Assembly (NCBI GenBank): GCA_031276865.1
Contig: JAISMF010000073.1
Location: 1-37,925, forward strand
Origin: Deltaproteobacteria bacterium
GTDB lineage: Bacteria > Desulfobacterota > Desulfarculia > Adiutricales > Adiutricaceae
DNA length: 37,925 nt
Direction of reading: 5' to 3'
This document shows, piece by piece, positions 1-8,152 of this stretch. A program made the translations under genes and the position numbers. Below the pieces are notes generated by a model. It was not told the origin of the DNA, searched no databases, and saw only the letters and a list, made by a program, of their open reading frames with translations. Numbering within the stretch: position 1 is the first letter of the stretch; every line of letters begins with the position of its first letter.

Positions 1-256
1 AGGACTCAAGGATCAGTCCATTGACTCAGGGCTGAGTAAGGAGTTCAAAATGTTAGTTTCGGATCGCGATCAGCTCAGAGTCGAATTTGGTCGGGAACTA
101 GGCCTGGAGCAAGGCCTGAAGCAAGGTCGTCTTGAGAATGCCCGGAAGGTCGCCCTGAAAATGCTGGCCGCCAATAAGCCTTTGAGCGAAATCGTTGAGT
201 ACAGCGAGCTGTCGGAGCGGGAGGTGCTCGCCCTTCGCGGCGGCCCGTCGGAGTAG
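1..256 (+). CDS. C-terminal part of an Rpn-family (PD-(D/E)XK) nuclease/transposase, 5' end outside window
   Basis: The frame is open to the left window edge, so the ATG at 50 need not be the start; the visible part reads about 84 codons to a stop at 254-256. It shows the usual tail of Rpn (recombination-promoting nuclease/putative transposase) proteins: a charged helical stretch with GxxxGxxxG-like spacing (GRELGLEQGLKQG), then a short helical module of the type LSEIVEYSELSEREV. The catalytic domain would lie upstream and cannot be seen. It could be a complete gene cut by the window edge or an already broken copy. Family assignment rests on this tail alone. Confidence 0.6.
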   Translation, partial: GLKDQSIDSGLSKEFKMLVSDRDQLRVEFGRELGLEQGLKQGRLENARKVALKMLAANKPLSEIVEYSELSEREVLALRGGPSE

Positions 257-683
257 GCGTTCGGGTAGGCTGGTTCCCTCGTCCGGAACCGTCATTTCAG
301 CCCCGGCCGCCTTGGCGGAAAAATGGGCGTCACGCCGTCCGTCTCCTTATGGCGTCGCCTTGGCTGGGCTGATGTCGGCCCTTGGCCGGCGCGCGGAGCT
401 TTACTGAATGGCCGCCTCGGATAGCGACGGTCATTTCGCAAGGTTTTCGTTAAGGCTGAGCTTTAAAGAGCTTAACGAACTGGCGGAGGGCGCCCGCCAG
501 GCCCGGCGACGCGGTAAAAAATAGCGAGAAAGGCGCGTTCGCCTGGATGGGTGGAACCTTTCCAAAGAGGACAAGTCCGCCTGTCACCGTTTCGCTAACT
601 TATTGTTGAGGCTCGAGGAGCCGGAAAGCCGGAAAATTTCCGGTCCATCCGGCCGCGCCCCGCCCGCTTCGAAAAGCCTTCAA

Positions 684-716
684 GCCCGGATTATTTTTGG
701 TCCGGGCGGTTTTTTT
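684..716 (+). terminator. Probable intrinsic terminator
   Basis: GCCCGGA (684-690) pairs with TCCGGGC (701-707) around a 10-nt loop, followed by GG and seven T residues. It could end transcription of the gene at the left edge, though it lies more than 400 bp past that stop codon. Confidence 0.6.
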
Positions 717-795
717 CGGACGGTTCACCCACGTTTGGCAAAAGCGCGGGGAGCCTTCGCGCGTTTTTTCTATACCGGGCTTTAAAAATAAAGAG

Positions 796-815
796 AGCGC
801 CCTGGGCGCTTTTTA
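796..815 (+). terminator. Possible second terminator hairpin
   Basis: AGCGCC (796-801) and GGCGCT (805-810) form a short stem with a 3-nt loop, followed by five T residues. The stem is short, so this is a weak call. Confidence 0.4.
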
Positions 816-918
816 GGTCTTTAAAGCCCTTCGCCTTAAAGCCTTTCCGACGGCCGGCCGGTGTCGCTTCTTGGAGCGGATGGGGGGAGCTTTCGGGGAA
901 CGGGATTTTTTCGGATCC

Positions 919-1368
919 TCATTGGAAGATTTCGGCCGCGCTTTTCGCGAGGCTTTCGAGATAGGTCTTAACCGAGTCCGCGCCCAGGGTTCTGGTTTCC
1001 AGGGTTTTAAGGAGCAGGGCCACGGAGTTTCGCAGAATCTCCATGGCTCTTTCCGGGGGTAGGGTTTCCGCTATCTCTTTTAAAATTTTCAGGTTTCCGG
1101 AGAGGTTTAGCCAGACGGCCTCGTTTCCGGAGAGGCTGCCTCTTTCTATGAGGCGGGCGGTGATGGCCGCGGCCGGGCGAAGGAGCGGTAGGGGCCCCTC
1201 GCCATCGCTTTGGAGGAGGTCCCGGCAGTTTTTCCCGATGTAGCCGATGAAGCCGGGGATCCTCCCCGGAGAGACGCTGCGCCGCTCTAAAAACTTCAAG
1301 GCCAGATCCCGGGCGATGTTTAAGGCCAGGGTCTCCTGGGCTCCATCCCCTCCGTATTTCCTCTCCAC
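919..1368 (-). CDS. Hypothetical protein downstream of the AI-2E-family permease
   Basis: A 149-residue soluble, mostly helical protein that I do not recognise. It has no signal peptide, membrane segment or cysteine motif; the middle and end are leucine/alanine-rich helices. The start is GTG at 1368, preceded on the minus strand by a GGGAGG ribosome-binding site about 10 nt upstream, which favours a real gene. It begins 37 bp after the stop of the permease gene on the same strand, so the two are probably co-transcribed. Base composition matches the permease. Function unknown; it may be an accessory of the permease. Confidence 0.65.
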   Translation of the reverse strand: MERKYGGDGAQETLALNIARDLALKFLERRSVSPGRIPGFIGYIGKNCRDLLQSDGEGPLPLLRPAAAITARLIERGSLSGNEAVWLNLSGNLKILKEIAETLPPERAMEILRNSVALLLKTLETRTLGADSVKTYLESLAKSAAEIFQ

Positions 1369-1405
1369 GCGCTTAAAACCTCCCTTCCCGCCCCCCGAGG
1401 CCAGC

Positions 1406-2458
1406 TTAGGCGTTTCCCATGAGCCTTCCCAGGGGTTTCAGAGGGCTTATGTTGTCGCAGATGAACTTGATGAAGGCCGTGGCCGGAACCGCCACCACCA
1501 TGCCCGCCCCGCCCCAGAGCCAGCCCCAGACGAGGAGGGCCAGAAGGGAGGTCAAAGGGTTGAGGTTCACGCTGCGCCCCAGTATTTTCGGCTCCACGAA
1601 GTTTCCCAAAGCGAAGGTGAGAACGGTGAGTAAGGAGAAGGTCCAGAGGGCGCCCGCCCAGCCCAGCTGGAGGATGGCGATCAAAACGGGAAACAGAACC
1701 GATATTATGGGCCCCACCGTGGGGATGAAGTTGAGGATGAAGGCTAAAATGGCCCAGGTGGCGGCGAAGTCCACCCCGAAAAAGAGGCAGACGCCGCCGG
1801 TCACGCTTCCCTGGACCATGCTTAAAAGGGTTTTGGCGAATATGTAGCTCTGCACCTGCCTGCCGATGGACTCCACGGCGGAGCCGAGCTGCCTTCCCCT
1901 GTCGCCGGGGAAGCATTTCTGGAGCGCCCGGGGGAAGCGGGGGAGGGCCGGCAGAAAGTAGAGGATGAAGATGATGGTGAGGAAGAAGTAGCCGGTTAGA
2001 GAGAAGAGCTGGTTTAAAAGCCCGGAGACGATTCCGGAGATTCTCACGCCGGAGAAGACGTTTCTAAGGGTGTCGGCGGTGACGAAGTTGAACTTCCGGC
2101 TCCGGAGATCCATGAAGTTTTGCGTCATGAGGTCGAATTTGGACTTGTAGCGTGGAAAGCCATCCTGGAAGGCGGAGAGGCTGGAAATCACGAAGTTCAC
2201 GGCCAGGATTAAAAGGAGCACGACCAAGGTGAGCGTGAAAGCGATGGCCAAGATCCTGGGGACCCTCCATTTCTGGAAGACCTTCACCAGAGGATCGCAG
2301 ATGTTGGCGATGAAAAAGGCCAGGATCATGGGCAGGAAGATGAACTGGAGGGTTTTGAGGATGAGGCAGAGGAGGCTCAAAATGGCCAAGGCCAGAAAGA
2401 ACTTCAGGGAAAGCTGCCTTTGGCTGGCGGCGTAGCGTTTGCGGCTGGTTTCACTCAT
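1406..2458 (-). CDS. AI-2E family transporter (PerM/YdiK/TqsA-like membrane protein)
   Basis: A 350-residue polytopic inner-membrane protein, the usual length for this family. Two closely spaced hydrophobic helices (about residues 20-55) are followed by another near 70-90, a hydrophilic loop (about 95-140) and a cluster of membrane segments from about 150 to the end. The late segment around NFIPTVGPIISVLFP and the C-terminal VVAVPATAFIKFI region are typical of AI-2E/PerM proteins. Members export autoinducer-2 or act as Na+/H+ antiporters; the substrate cannot be read from sequence. It opens a two-gene minus-strand unit with the 149-residue gene. The upstream AT-rich stretch holds a near-palindrome (TGGTTAATTTACCA, 2471-2484) that might be an operator. 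Confidence 0.88.
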   Translation of the reverse strand: MSETSRKRYAASQRQLSLKFFLALAILSLLCLILKTLQFIFLPMILAFFIANICDPLVKVFQKWRVPRILAIAFTLTLVVLLLILAVNFVISSLSAFQDGFPRYKSKFDLMTQNFMDLRSRKFNFVTADTLRNVFSGVRISGIVSGLLNQLFSLTGYFFLTIIFILYFLPALPRFPRALQKCFPGDRGRQLGSAVESIGRQVQSYIFAKTLLSMVQGSVTGGVCLFFGVDFAATWAILAFILNFIPTVGPIISVLFPVLIAILQLGWAGALWTFSLLTVLTFALGNFVEPKILGRSVNLNPLTSLLALLVWGWLWGGAGMVVAVPATAFIKFICDNISPLKPLGRLMGNA

Positions 2459-2913
2459 GTTATATATTTATGGTTAATTTACCATTATTATACAAATACG
2501 CATATAAAAAGAGATGATTAATATTCAGGGCGTTCTCCGGCGCTCCGGAAGGCGGAAAAGCCCCGCCCGAATCAATTCTGGGTTGAACTACGCGTCATTA
2601 TAAGGAAGAATCGCGTTCCGGTAAAGGGAGGCGGGCGTCTGGGCGCTCCGGGCGCCCCGACGAAGCGGGTCGGACGCCTGAGGCTCCGCGGCGCCCCGCC
2701 TTTTTCCGGCTCTCCCTGCGGGATAAAGCGGCCCGAAAAGAGGAGCGCCCCCCGGGGGGCATTTTCCCCGGGCCTTGAAAAAGCGGAAAAATAAAGGACA
2801 GGCGCCCGGAAATGAGTTAAAATCGTTTTCCGTTCCCCGATGCCCGGGGACCTTGGCCGGATCCTTTCCGGCTCCATGATTTTTTCGCAGCTAAAAAAGG
2901 TTTTCGCGCTTTC
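2459..2913. other. Divergent intergenic region between permease and metallophosphoesterase
   Basis: The first 60 bases next to the permease start are AT-rich and probably hold its promoter. The rest is GC-rich with no supportable gene. A loopless 14-bp palindrome GCCCCCCGGGGGGC lies at 2747-2760. Confidence 0.5.
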
Positions 2914-4251
2914 ATGTTTCCGCTTTATTTCTTCACCACCATCGCGGCCTCCTGCCTCGCGGGCCAGATCATAGCCTTCCGCCTCTACTGGAGCCGCTCG
3001 CGGAACCGGATCTACCGCGCCGCGGTCATAGTCGTCTTTTTGCTTTTCAACGCCTTATGGGCGCTCACGCTTTACCGGCTCGTGAAAAGGGTCCCCTTCG
3101 GAGATCTCTTTTTAAACTTCGCGGCCAGGCCGGCCATATCCTGGCAGACGGCGCACATCTTAATCGTCCTCCCCTTGTGCGTCCTCGCGGTTTTAGTTAG
3201 GGATCTGGTTCGGCTCATGGCGTATGTTTACGTAAGGCTCAAGGGGGCGCGTTCCGTTTTTTTCGGGAGGGCGGACGGAGGGGGCGCCGAAGGGGCGGAT
3301 CTGGCGAAGGAGGCGCTCGAGGCTTGTAAAAGGAGGGGGGATGGCGCCGGAGGCGAGGCGGAGAATGTTTCCGGGAGAAGGGATTTCTTAAAGACAACCG
3401 GGTCAGCCGCGCTGGGAACGGTTCTAATCTTTTCAACCTACGCCGTCTGGCGCCAGTCGACGGCCCCACTGGTGAAAAAGATCGCCCTGAACGTTTCCGG
3501 CCTTCCCGGGGAGCTGGACGGTTTCACCATCGCCCATCTAACGGATCACCACGTGGGCCGCTGGGCCTCGGAGAGGGATGTTCATCTCGCCTTCAGCGGG
3601 GCGGCCCGGGAGAAGCCCGATCTGGTGGTCGTCACGGGAGACATGGTCGATAGGAATCCGTCCTCGGCCGAAATGTTTCTTAGGCCGATGGAGGACCATT
3701 TTAAACGCGTCCCCTACGGCGTTTACGGCGTGCTCGGCAACCACGATCATTTCGTGGACGCCGACCGGACGGAAAAAAACCTGTCCGCTTGCGGAATCAG
3801 AATGCTAAGAGAGGAGCGGGTAAACATAAAGGGTCTGCCTCTAAGCCTCACGGGTCTGGACGATCAGGGGGGAGGCTTGTCCCACGGCTTCAGGAGAAGA
3901 AAGAGCGCGGACGAGGATCGCCTCGACATCCTCTCCTTTAACGGCGTCAAGGGACCCGCCTTGAGGGAGGACGACTTCAAGATCCTCCTCAACCACCGTC
4001 CGGAGGGTTTCAGGCAGGCCGCCCATTTGGGTTACGGACTGTATCTGGCCGGTCACACCCACGGCGGGCAGTACGCCATCCCGGGATTTCCCCAAGCCAA
4101 CGCGGCGAGAATGATCTACAAGTACACCTCGGGGCTCTACCATGAGCACGGTTCTTATTTGAACGTGTCCTGCGGACTGGCCTCGGTGGGGATACCCTTC
4201 CGTTTCGGCGCCTGGCCGGAATTGAGCCTCATAACCTTGAAAAGGGCTTAA
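2914..4251 (+). CDS. Membrane-anchored metallophosphoesterase (YkuE-like)
   Basis: A 445-residue protein. Residues 1-110 contain several membrane helices (about 5-22, 36-55 and 80-105). A twin-arginine-like motif RRDFLKTTG with a hydrophobic stretch follows at 155-178, and the calcineurin-like phosphoesterase domain runs from about 190 to the end. Metal-binding motifs are all present: LTDHHVG (D211, H213; the usual form is SDLH), GDMVDR (D243), GNHDH (N277, H278), LNHRPE and AGHTHGGQ. YkuE-type enzymes act at the outer face of the membrane and are commonly Tat-exported. Here the Tat-like motif is internal, behind extra membrane helices. The substrate is unknown. It is a single gene with no close neighbours. 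Confidence 0.88.
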   Translation: MFPLYFFTTIAASCLAGQIIAFRLYWSRSRNRIYRAAVIVVFLLFNALWALTLYRLVKRVPFGDLFLNFAARPAISWQTAHILIVLPLCVLAVLVRDLVRLMAYVYVRLKGARSVFFGRADGGGAEGADLAKEALEACKRRGDGAGGEAENVSGRRDFLKTTGSAALGTVLIFSTYAVWRQSTAPLVKKIALNVSGLPGELDGFTIAHLTDHHVGRWASERDVHLAFSGAAREKPDLVVVTGDMVDRNPSSAEMFLRPMEDHFKRVPYGVYGVLGNHDHFVDADRTEKNLSACGIRMLREERVNIKGLPLSLTGLDDQGGGLSHGFRRRKSADEDRLDILSFNGVKGPALREDDFKILLNHRPEGFRQAAHLGYGLYLAGHTHGGQYAIPGFPQANAARMIYKYTSGLYHEHGSYLNVSCGLASVGIPFRFGAWPELSLITLKRA

Positions 4252-4622
4252 GGCGCGTCGCCCTTCAAAGTTTCAAGCGCGGGCGAACAGTCCTATATTA
4301 AAAATTGTTTCGAGTCGTCACGCGAAACATGGGTTGAATTAGAATATCGCCTTGGCGGATAAAAGTTAGAACGATAAAATGAAAATGTTTCCCTTAATGC
4401 GATGTGAAAGTTTTTTTGGGGGAGGTGTTTTCGAGCGTTCCAAGGATGTGAAAATACTAAAGAAATTTCATTCCGTCGATGGCGGAATGAGCTTAGAGCT
4501 TCCATGAGTGTTTTATCGGAAAATTTCATATAAAAAGTTTTCTGTCGCGATGTTATTTGATGTCGAGGTTAAACAAAATGGAACTCCGAAATAAAGCCTT
4601 GATGACAACCCATTAACAAGAG
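4252..4622. other. AT-rich gene-free stretch
   Basis: No gene, RNA or repeat that I can support. It leads into the decayed toxin-antitoxin remnants and is probably old decayed sequence. Confidence 0.4.
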
Positions 4623-4865
4623 GTGATTGAAAAACTTGCTTCTTTTATCGTTTCGATAATTTCACCTGAAAAGGTTATTTTATTTGGATCTATAGCTAGA
4701 TGATATCATAGAGTAGACAGCGACTATGACTTTTTGATCTTGATGAAAAATTTGATTAATCTCAGGTGGATGGTCAACAAGTTACACTTTGAATTATTCT
4801 AAACTGATTTGCCTCAAGAAATTGATTTTATTGTTGTCGACAGTGAAAAAAATAAAAAAGTTTAA
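4623..4865 (+). pseudogene. Decayed MNT-type nucleotidyltransferase antitoxin
   Basis: Reading from GTG at 4623, the frame gives the core of a minimal nucleotidyltransferase: PEKVILFGSIAR, then SDYDFLIL, then EIDFIVVD. These match the family pattern KVxLFGSxARG...SDxDLxV...xDxVV. In-frame stops occur at 4701-4703, straight after GSIAR, and at 4800-4802, so it cannot make a full product. In MNT/HEPN (type VII) toxin-antitoxin systems this enzyme modifies and silences the HEPN toxin, whose remnant lies just downstream at 4953. Confidence 0.72.
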
Positions 4866-4952
4866 GTTTGTAATTGGTTACATTTATATGTTCGCCGATA
4901 AAGAAGGAATTGTTTCGCATCCAAGATAATTAATTAACATAACTGGAAAGTA

Positions 4953-5098
4953 TGGATTATAAGAGCGAAAAAGTCATTACATTTTCTTATAATTACCGAC
5001 CAGGTTGATTTTGGATTGGCTTATGAAGATTTTTTTTTCTTGCTCGGCAAGCGGCTAAAAAAAGCGTTAAAAGGATTTTTAGTTTATTTAAATATAGA
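4953..5098 (+). pseudogene. Decayed HEPN toxin remnant
   Basis: One frame reads W-I-I-R-A-K-K-S-L, then AYEDFFF. A one-base shift is then needed to read ARQAAKK, and a second shift returns to KKALKGFLVYLNI. This matches the HEPN N-terminal pattern (W..KA..DL... followed by A.QAAEKALKALL). At least two frameshifts and no proper start mark it as dead. It follows the MNT remnant in the expected order and strand. Its right edge touches copy A of the ~140-bp repeat at 5096, which may have cut off the rest of the gene. Confidence 0.6.
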
Positions 5099-5235
5099 TG
5101 CGAACGCGAAAAGTCCCCGCTGTTTTGAAATTTTGTAAAACTATGCTTTATGTTCGTAGAGTATTATTATTTATTCCATATATAGTATATTTTCTCTATT
5201 CAATTTCCATAGCTAGACTTTTCGCGCGCGTCAAA
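5096..5235 (-). repeat. Inverted-repeat element family 1, copy A
   Basis: About 140 bp bounded by imperfect inverted repeats: GATGCGAACGCGAAAAGTCC on the left and GACTTTTCGCGCGCGTCAA on the right. On the minus strand it matches copy D closely, including the CATAGAGTATTA-like core region read in the plus direction. No coding capacity. Confidence 0.75.
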
Positions 5236-5452
5236 ATTAAATTGACTTTACTTCTATGATCAATGGGAGTAATATGTTTTCGAATTTAGAATTTCAATTG
5301 GGAAATACTTAAACATATTTTCTAGAAATTTTGAATGTTATAACCTAAAATTATAGAAGCCTGCGCGCGAATTATTATGGCGTGAAAATTGTTTGTCTAC
5401 CAAAAAAGTTAAACGTTTTTTCCCCATTTAAATTTTTAGTATTATTTATAAT
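5236..5452. other. AT-rich spacer between repeat copies A and B
   Basis: No gene or structural feature is evident between the two elements. Confidence 0.4.
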
Positions 5453-5596
5453 TGATGCGTCTGCGAAAACCCCCTGAGATATTCGAATATGTGAAATCCA
5501 CTACTTTATATATTATACATTCGTTATATTTATCCCATATTTTGCATAACGTATTTATCAGTTTTTCAATGACTGACTTTTTTGCGCACGCATCAT
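5453..5596 (-). repeat. Inverted-repeat element family 1, copy B
   Basis: Bounded by TGATGCGTCTGCGAAAACCC on the left and GACTTTTTTGCGCACGCATCA on the right. Read on the minus strand the core contains ATATGGGATAAATATAACG, which aligns with the GGGATAAAT core of copies E and F. Confidence 0.75.
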
Positions 5597-5645
5597 GATT
5601 TAGCAGAAAATATTTATCATTAGAAATTCCAAAGGGAGAATGTTT

Positions 5646-5792
5646 ATGGCGAAAAGAAAATTGAAACGATACTATCAGTTGACGCCGCGAGGACAAAAAC
5701 GAAGAAAAAAAAAGTACGGTTCTTGCGCCTCTTGCACCACTTTTCCAGCTCTGTTTATAGCGATCGCGTGCTTGGCGTTTTACTATCTGTGA
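5646..5792 (+). CDS. Small basic single-pass membrane protein, unknown
   Basis: A 48-residue frame starting at ATG 5646. The ribosome-binding site AAAGGGAG ends about 7 nt before that ATG; the in-frame ATG at 5640 is too close to it. The N-terminal half is very basic (MAKRKLKRYY...RGQKRRKKK), followed by CASC and a hydrophobic helix (about residues 31-48) running to the C-terminus. It lies between copies B and C of the repeat family. I do not recognise it. The clear ribosome-binding site and protein-like layout support a real gene, but it is short and could be chance. Confidence 0.42.
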   Translation: MAKRKLKRYYQLTPRGQKRRKKKYGSCASCTTFPALFIAIACLAFYYL

Positions 5793-5857
5793 CGCCCGGA
5801 AAAATTCTTACCGGATTAATCCAACGAACTTCGGGATTGACGGCGCTTCAACTAAAC

Positions 5858-5997
5858 TCGACGCGGGCGCGAAAAGTCCGGCTATAAATAATGATTGGAG
5901 ACAACGTACACGATTTAGAAAATTTTTCAAAGTATTACACCATATACGGTATGTTGTTTCAAGTCTTAAAACAGCGGGATTTTCGCGCCTTCATCGG
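5858..5997 (+). repeat. Inverted-repeat element family 1, copy C
   Basis: The left arm TCGACGCGGGCGCGAAAAGTCC and right arm GGGATTTTCGCGCCTTCATCGG are inverted repeats. The core carries GTATGTTGTTTCAAGTCTTAAAA, shared almost base for base with copy G. Confidence 0.75.
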
Positions 5998-6258
5998 ATT
6001 TGGTTTCACCGCGACTACGAGTAAATGTTGTTTTGGATTGTGGGTAATATTTTATTGAAATTTAAATATCTTTTTATATATTTTTACTTTTACGATATAA
6101 GAATAGATATTTATTATAAATAATATTTATAATTTTTTACTTATTAAATATATAATATTATTAAATAAATATTAATTGTAATATAATTATATCATAAAAA
6201 TCAACAGCGCGCGATCGCGCGACAGCCTTTTTCAAGACGGCCGCGCTTTTCCCTCCTT
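5998..6258. other. Strongly AT-rich block with a GC palindrome
   Basis: From about 6050 to 6200 the sequence is almost purely A and T. It ends abruptly at a 14-bp palindrome CGCGCGATCGCGCG (6208-6221). No gene is seen. Similar AT blocks recur near 12000-12070, 14450-14500, 18540-18800, 20400-20530, 21060-21120 and 28740-28840. Confidence 0.45.
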
Positions 6259-7257
6259 CTAGTAGTCGATGCCCGAGGCCAGAAGGGGGGGGGACTTTTC
6301 CTTTTTGTTCAAGCGGTCCAAGTTTCTTTTAGCCAAAGGGTAGCGGTTCTTCGCGAGGGAGTAGTGTCTTTTGGCTTCCTGGAGATCCCGGGACACCCCC
6401 TCCCCGGTCTCGTAGAAGTAGCCCAGATCGTTTAGGGCCCTGGCCGAGGGAGGGTTCTTCTGGCTCGCGAGATAGGCCCAGCTCACGGCCTTCAAGGGAT
6501 CTTTTCCGGTTCCCACGCCCTCCCGGTAGAGGGCCGAAAGGTTTCCCATGGCCAATACGTCCGAGCGTTCGGCGGCCCGGCGGGTCGCGGCGAAGCAGTC
6601 GCTTTCGCCCGTTTTCAGGATACCGAAGAGGCCCCCCTGGTCCGCCGCGCAGCCTATGGCCGCGTAGAGGTTGTAGGCGGGCAGGAAGCCCGCCTCCATC
6701 GCGAACCTGGCCTCGCTTACGGCCGCGTCCTTGTCCCTGGGCGTCCCCGGCGCGAGCCCCTTGTGGTAAAGGTGGCCCAAAGCCGCATGGTACAGGGGTT
6801 TCAAAGCGGCGTGCGAGCGCTCGGCGAGCCCATGGAGCTCCCCGTAACGCAGCGCCAGGAACCTTTCGGCCCCTTGGGCGTCTTCAGGCGCCGGAGGGGC
6901 TCCGTGGAGGCCGTGCTCGAGCATGATCCGCATGAGGTAGACAGCCCGGAGGTTTCCCTCCTGGTATGGCTGCAAAAGCAGCGGCCAGGCCGCCTGGTAC
7001 TCGCCCCGGAGAAACTCGGCCTCGCCCGGCGCGGCCACGTCGCCGTCCGGTCCCCGGGGGGCGGGGTCCGCCTCCCGGCCGATGGAGGCCTCCTCCGGCT
7101 CCGGCGGCGGGGAATCCCCGCCGAAAAAGGGCATCCAGGAGGGCGCGGCGCAGGACGCGCAAAGGAGGCACGCTAGGACGAGGGGGTGAAGGATGGAGGG
7201 GAGGGCGCGCGCCGTGTTTACGGCGGACGCCCTCCCCCGCTTTTCGCGGCGGATCAT
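6259..7257 (-). CDS. Sel1-repeat (TPR-like) exported lipoprotein
   Basis: A 332-residue protein. A basic N-terminus and hydrophobic stretch (about residues 22-38) end in LLCASC, a plausible lipobox. A proline/acidic linker of about 40 residues follows. From about residue 75 onward there are helical repeats of the Sel1 type, clearest in two units: MGNLSALYREGVGTGKDPLKA and LNDLGYFYETGEGVSRDLQEA. Sel1 repeats form alpha-helical scaffolds for protein binding, so a periplasmic or envelope-anchored adaptor role is likely. It lies 148 bp downstream of the Crp/Fnr gene on the same strand. The exact start is uncertain because there are several possible upstream codons. Confidence 0.75.
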   Translation of the reverse strand: MIRREKRGRASAVNTARALPSILHPLVLACLLCASCAAPSWMPFFGGDSPPPEPEEASIGREADPAPRGPDGDVAAPGEAEFLRGEYQAAWPLLLQPYQEGNLRAVYLMRIMLEHGLHGAPPAPEDAQGAERFLALRYGELHGLAERSHAALKPLYHAALGHLYHKGLAPGTPRDKDAAVSEARFAMEAGFLPAYNLYAAIGCAADQGGLFGILKTGESDCFAATRRAAERSDVLAMGNLSALYREGVGTGKDPLKAVSWAYLASQKNPPSARALNDLGYFYETGEGVSRDLQEAKRHYSLAKNRYPLAKRNLDRLNKKEKSPPLLASGIDY

Positions 7258-7405
7258 CTGGCGCCTCTCGGGGCGCCTCCGGCGGCGCCTCTGGCGGGGT
7301 TGCTGTGGCCTTGGCGTGAAAAAACGCCGGAGTTCCGGCGGGCGGGCTTTTTTACGGGTTCAGGCGGGCTTTTCCGGCCGTTTCCGGCGCCTTTTTCCGG
7401 TCGCT

Positions 7406-8113
7406 TCAGTCGGAAAGGGAGAGCTCCTCCAGGCGCTCCCTATCCGGAAGATGGATCCATCCCCGCTCTTCTTTTATGAGGCCTCCGCTTTTGAGGCGGT
7501 TGAAGGCCCGGGACAGGCTTTCGGGAGTGGCGCCGAGGAGCCTGGAGAGCTCCACCTTCCGCACGGGCAGCTTCACGCGGCCGTTTTCGGCGGGAAGCGA
7601 GAGGAGGTAGCCGCAGAGCCTGGGCTCCAGCTCCTTTAGAGAGGCCCGGATGAGGGTGGTGAGCTCCCTCAGCCTCGAGGCCAGGATGCCTATGGCGGCG
7701 AAGGCCAATTCGGGGTTGGCGCGGACGAGTTTTAAAAGGGATCCCTTGGGGAACTCCAAAACGGAGACCTCCCCCAGGGCGGAGGAGGAGGCGGGGTAGC
7801 CTCCGGTCTGGAAGACCGCCGCCTCGCCGAAGAGGTCGCCGGCCTCGGCGATTTTTAGGCTGCGCTCCTTGCCGGAGAGGTCGGAGACGTAGATCCGGAC
7901 CTTTCCGGACTCCACCAGATAGACCGAGGAGGCGGGATCCTCCCGTAAGAAGATGGTCTCCCCCGGCCGGAAGCGCCGGGGGAGGGCGATGGAGCGCAGA
8001 GCCGAGATCAGGGGCTCCTCCAGGGTTTTGAAAAAGGGGGAGCCGCGGATCACCCTTTCCAGGAGATCCTCGCCGGCCGCCCCCGGGGGGGAGGGTTTTT
8101 CTGCCTTCGTCAC
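7406..8113 (-). CDS. Crp/Fnr family transcription regulator
   Basis: A 235-residue protein. An N-terminal cyclic-nucleotide-binding-type beta barrel (about residues 25-145) contains RFRPGETIFLREDPASSVYLV and GDLFGEAAVF. A dimer helix follows, then a winged helix-turn-helix (about 165-230) with VELSRLLGATPESLSRAFNRLKSGG, the recognition helix typical of Crp/Fnr proteins. The N-terminus has no cysteine cluster, so it is not an Fe-S oxygen sensor of the FNR type. It resembles regulators of the Dnr/FixK-like branches, but the ligand is unknown. It is 39 bp downstream of the exported CxxCH protein gene and probably co-transcribed with it. Confidence 0.9.
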   Translation of the reverse strand: MTKAEKPSPPGAAGEDLLERVIRGSPFFKTLEEPLISALRSIALPRRFRPGETIFLREDPASSVYLVESGKVRIYVSDLSGKERSLKIAEAGDLFGEAAVFQTGGYPASSSALGEVSVLEFPKGSLLKLVRANPELAFAAIGILASRLRELTTLIRASLKELEPRLCGYLLSLPAENGRVKLPVRKVELSRLLGATPESLSRAFNRLKSGGLIKEERGWIHLPDRERLEELSLSD

Positions 8114-8152
8114 GAAAAGCGCCCCTTTTTTACCGGCCCGTCGAAAAAGCCC

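Larger units (their letters stand above)
257..918. other. Non-coding stretch with terminator-like hairpins
   Basis: No convincing gene is seen. Two small hairpins lie near 445-505: CGTTAAG pairs with CTTAACG, and CTGGCG pairs with CGCCAG. The stronger terminator-like hairpins at 684-715 and 796-814 are listed separately. The short open frames here have no start signal or recognisable product. Confidence 0.5.

Noticed and set aside
430-510. A structured RNA gene from two adjacent hairpins
   Set aside because: Stems are only 6-7 bp, with no promoter or terminator pairing close by and no recognisable RNA family features.
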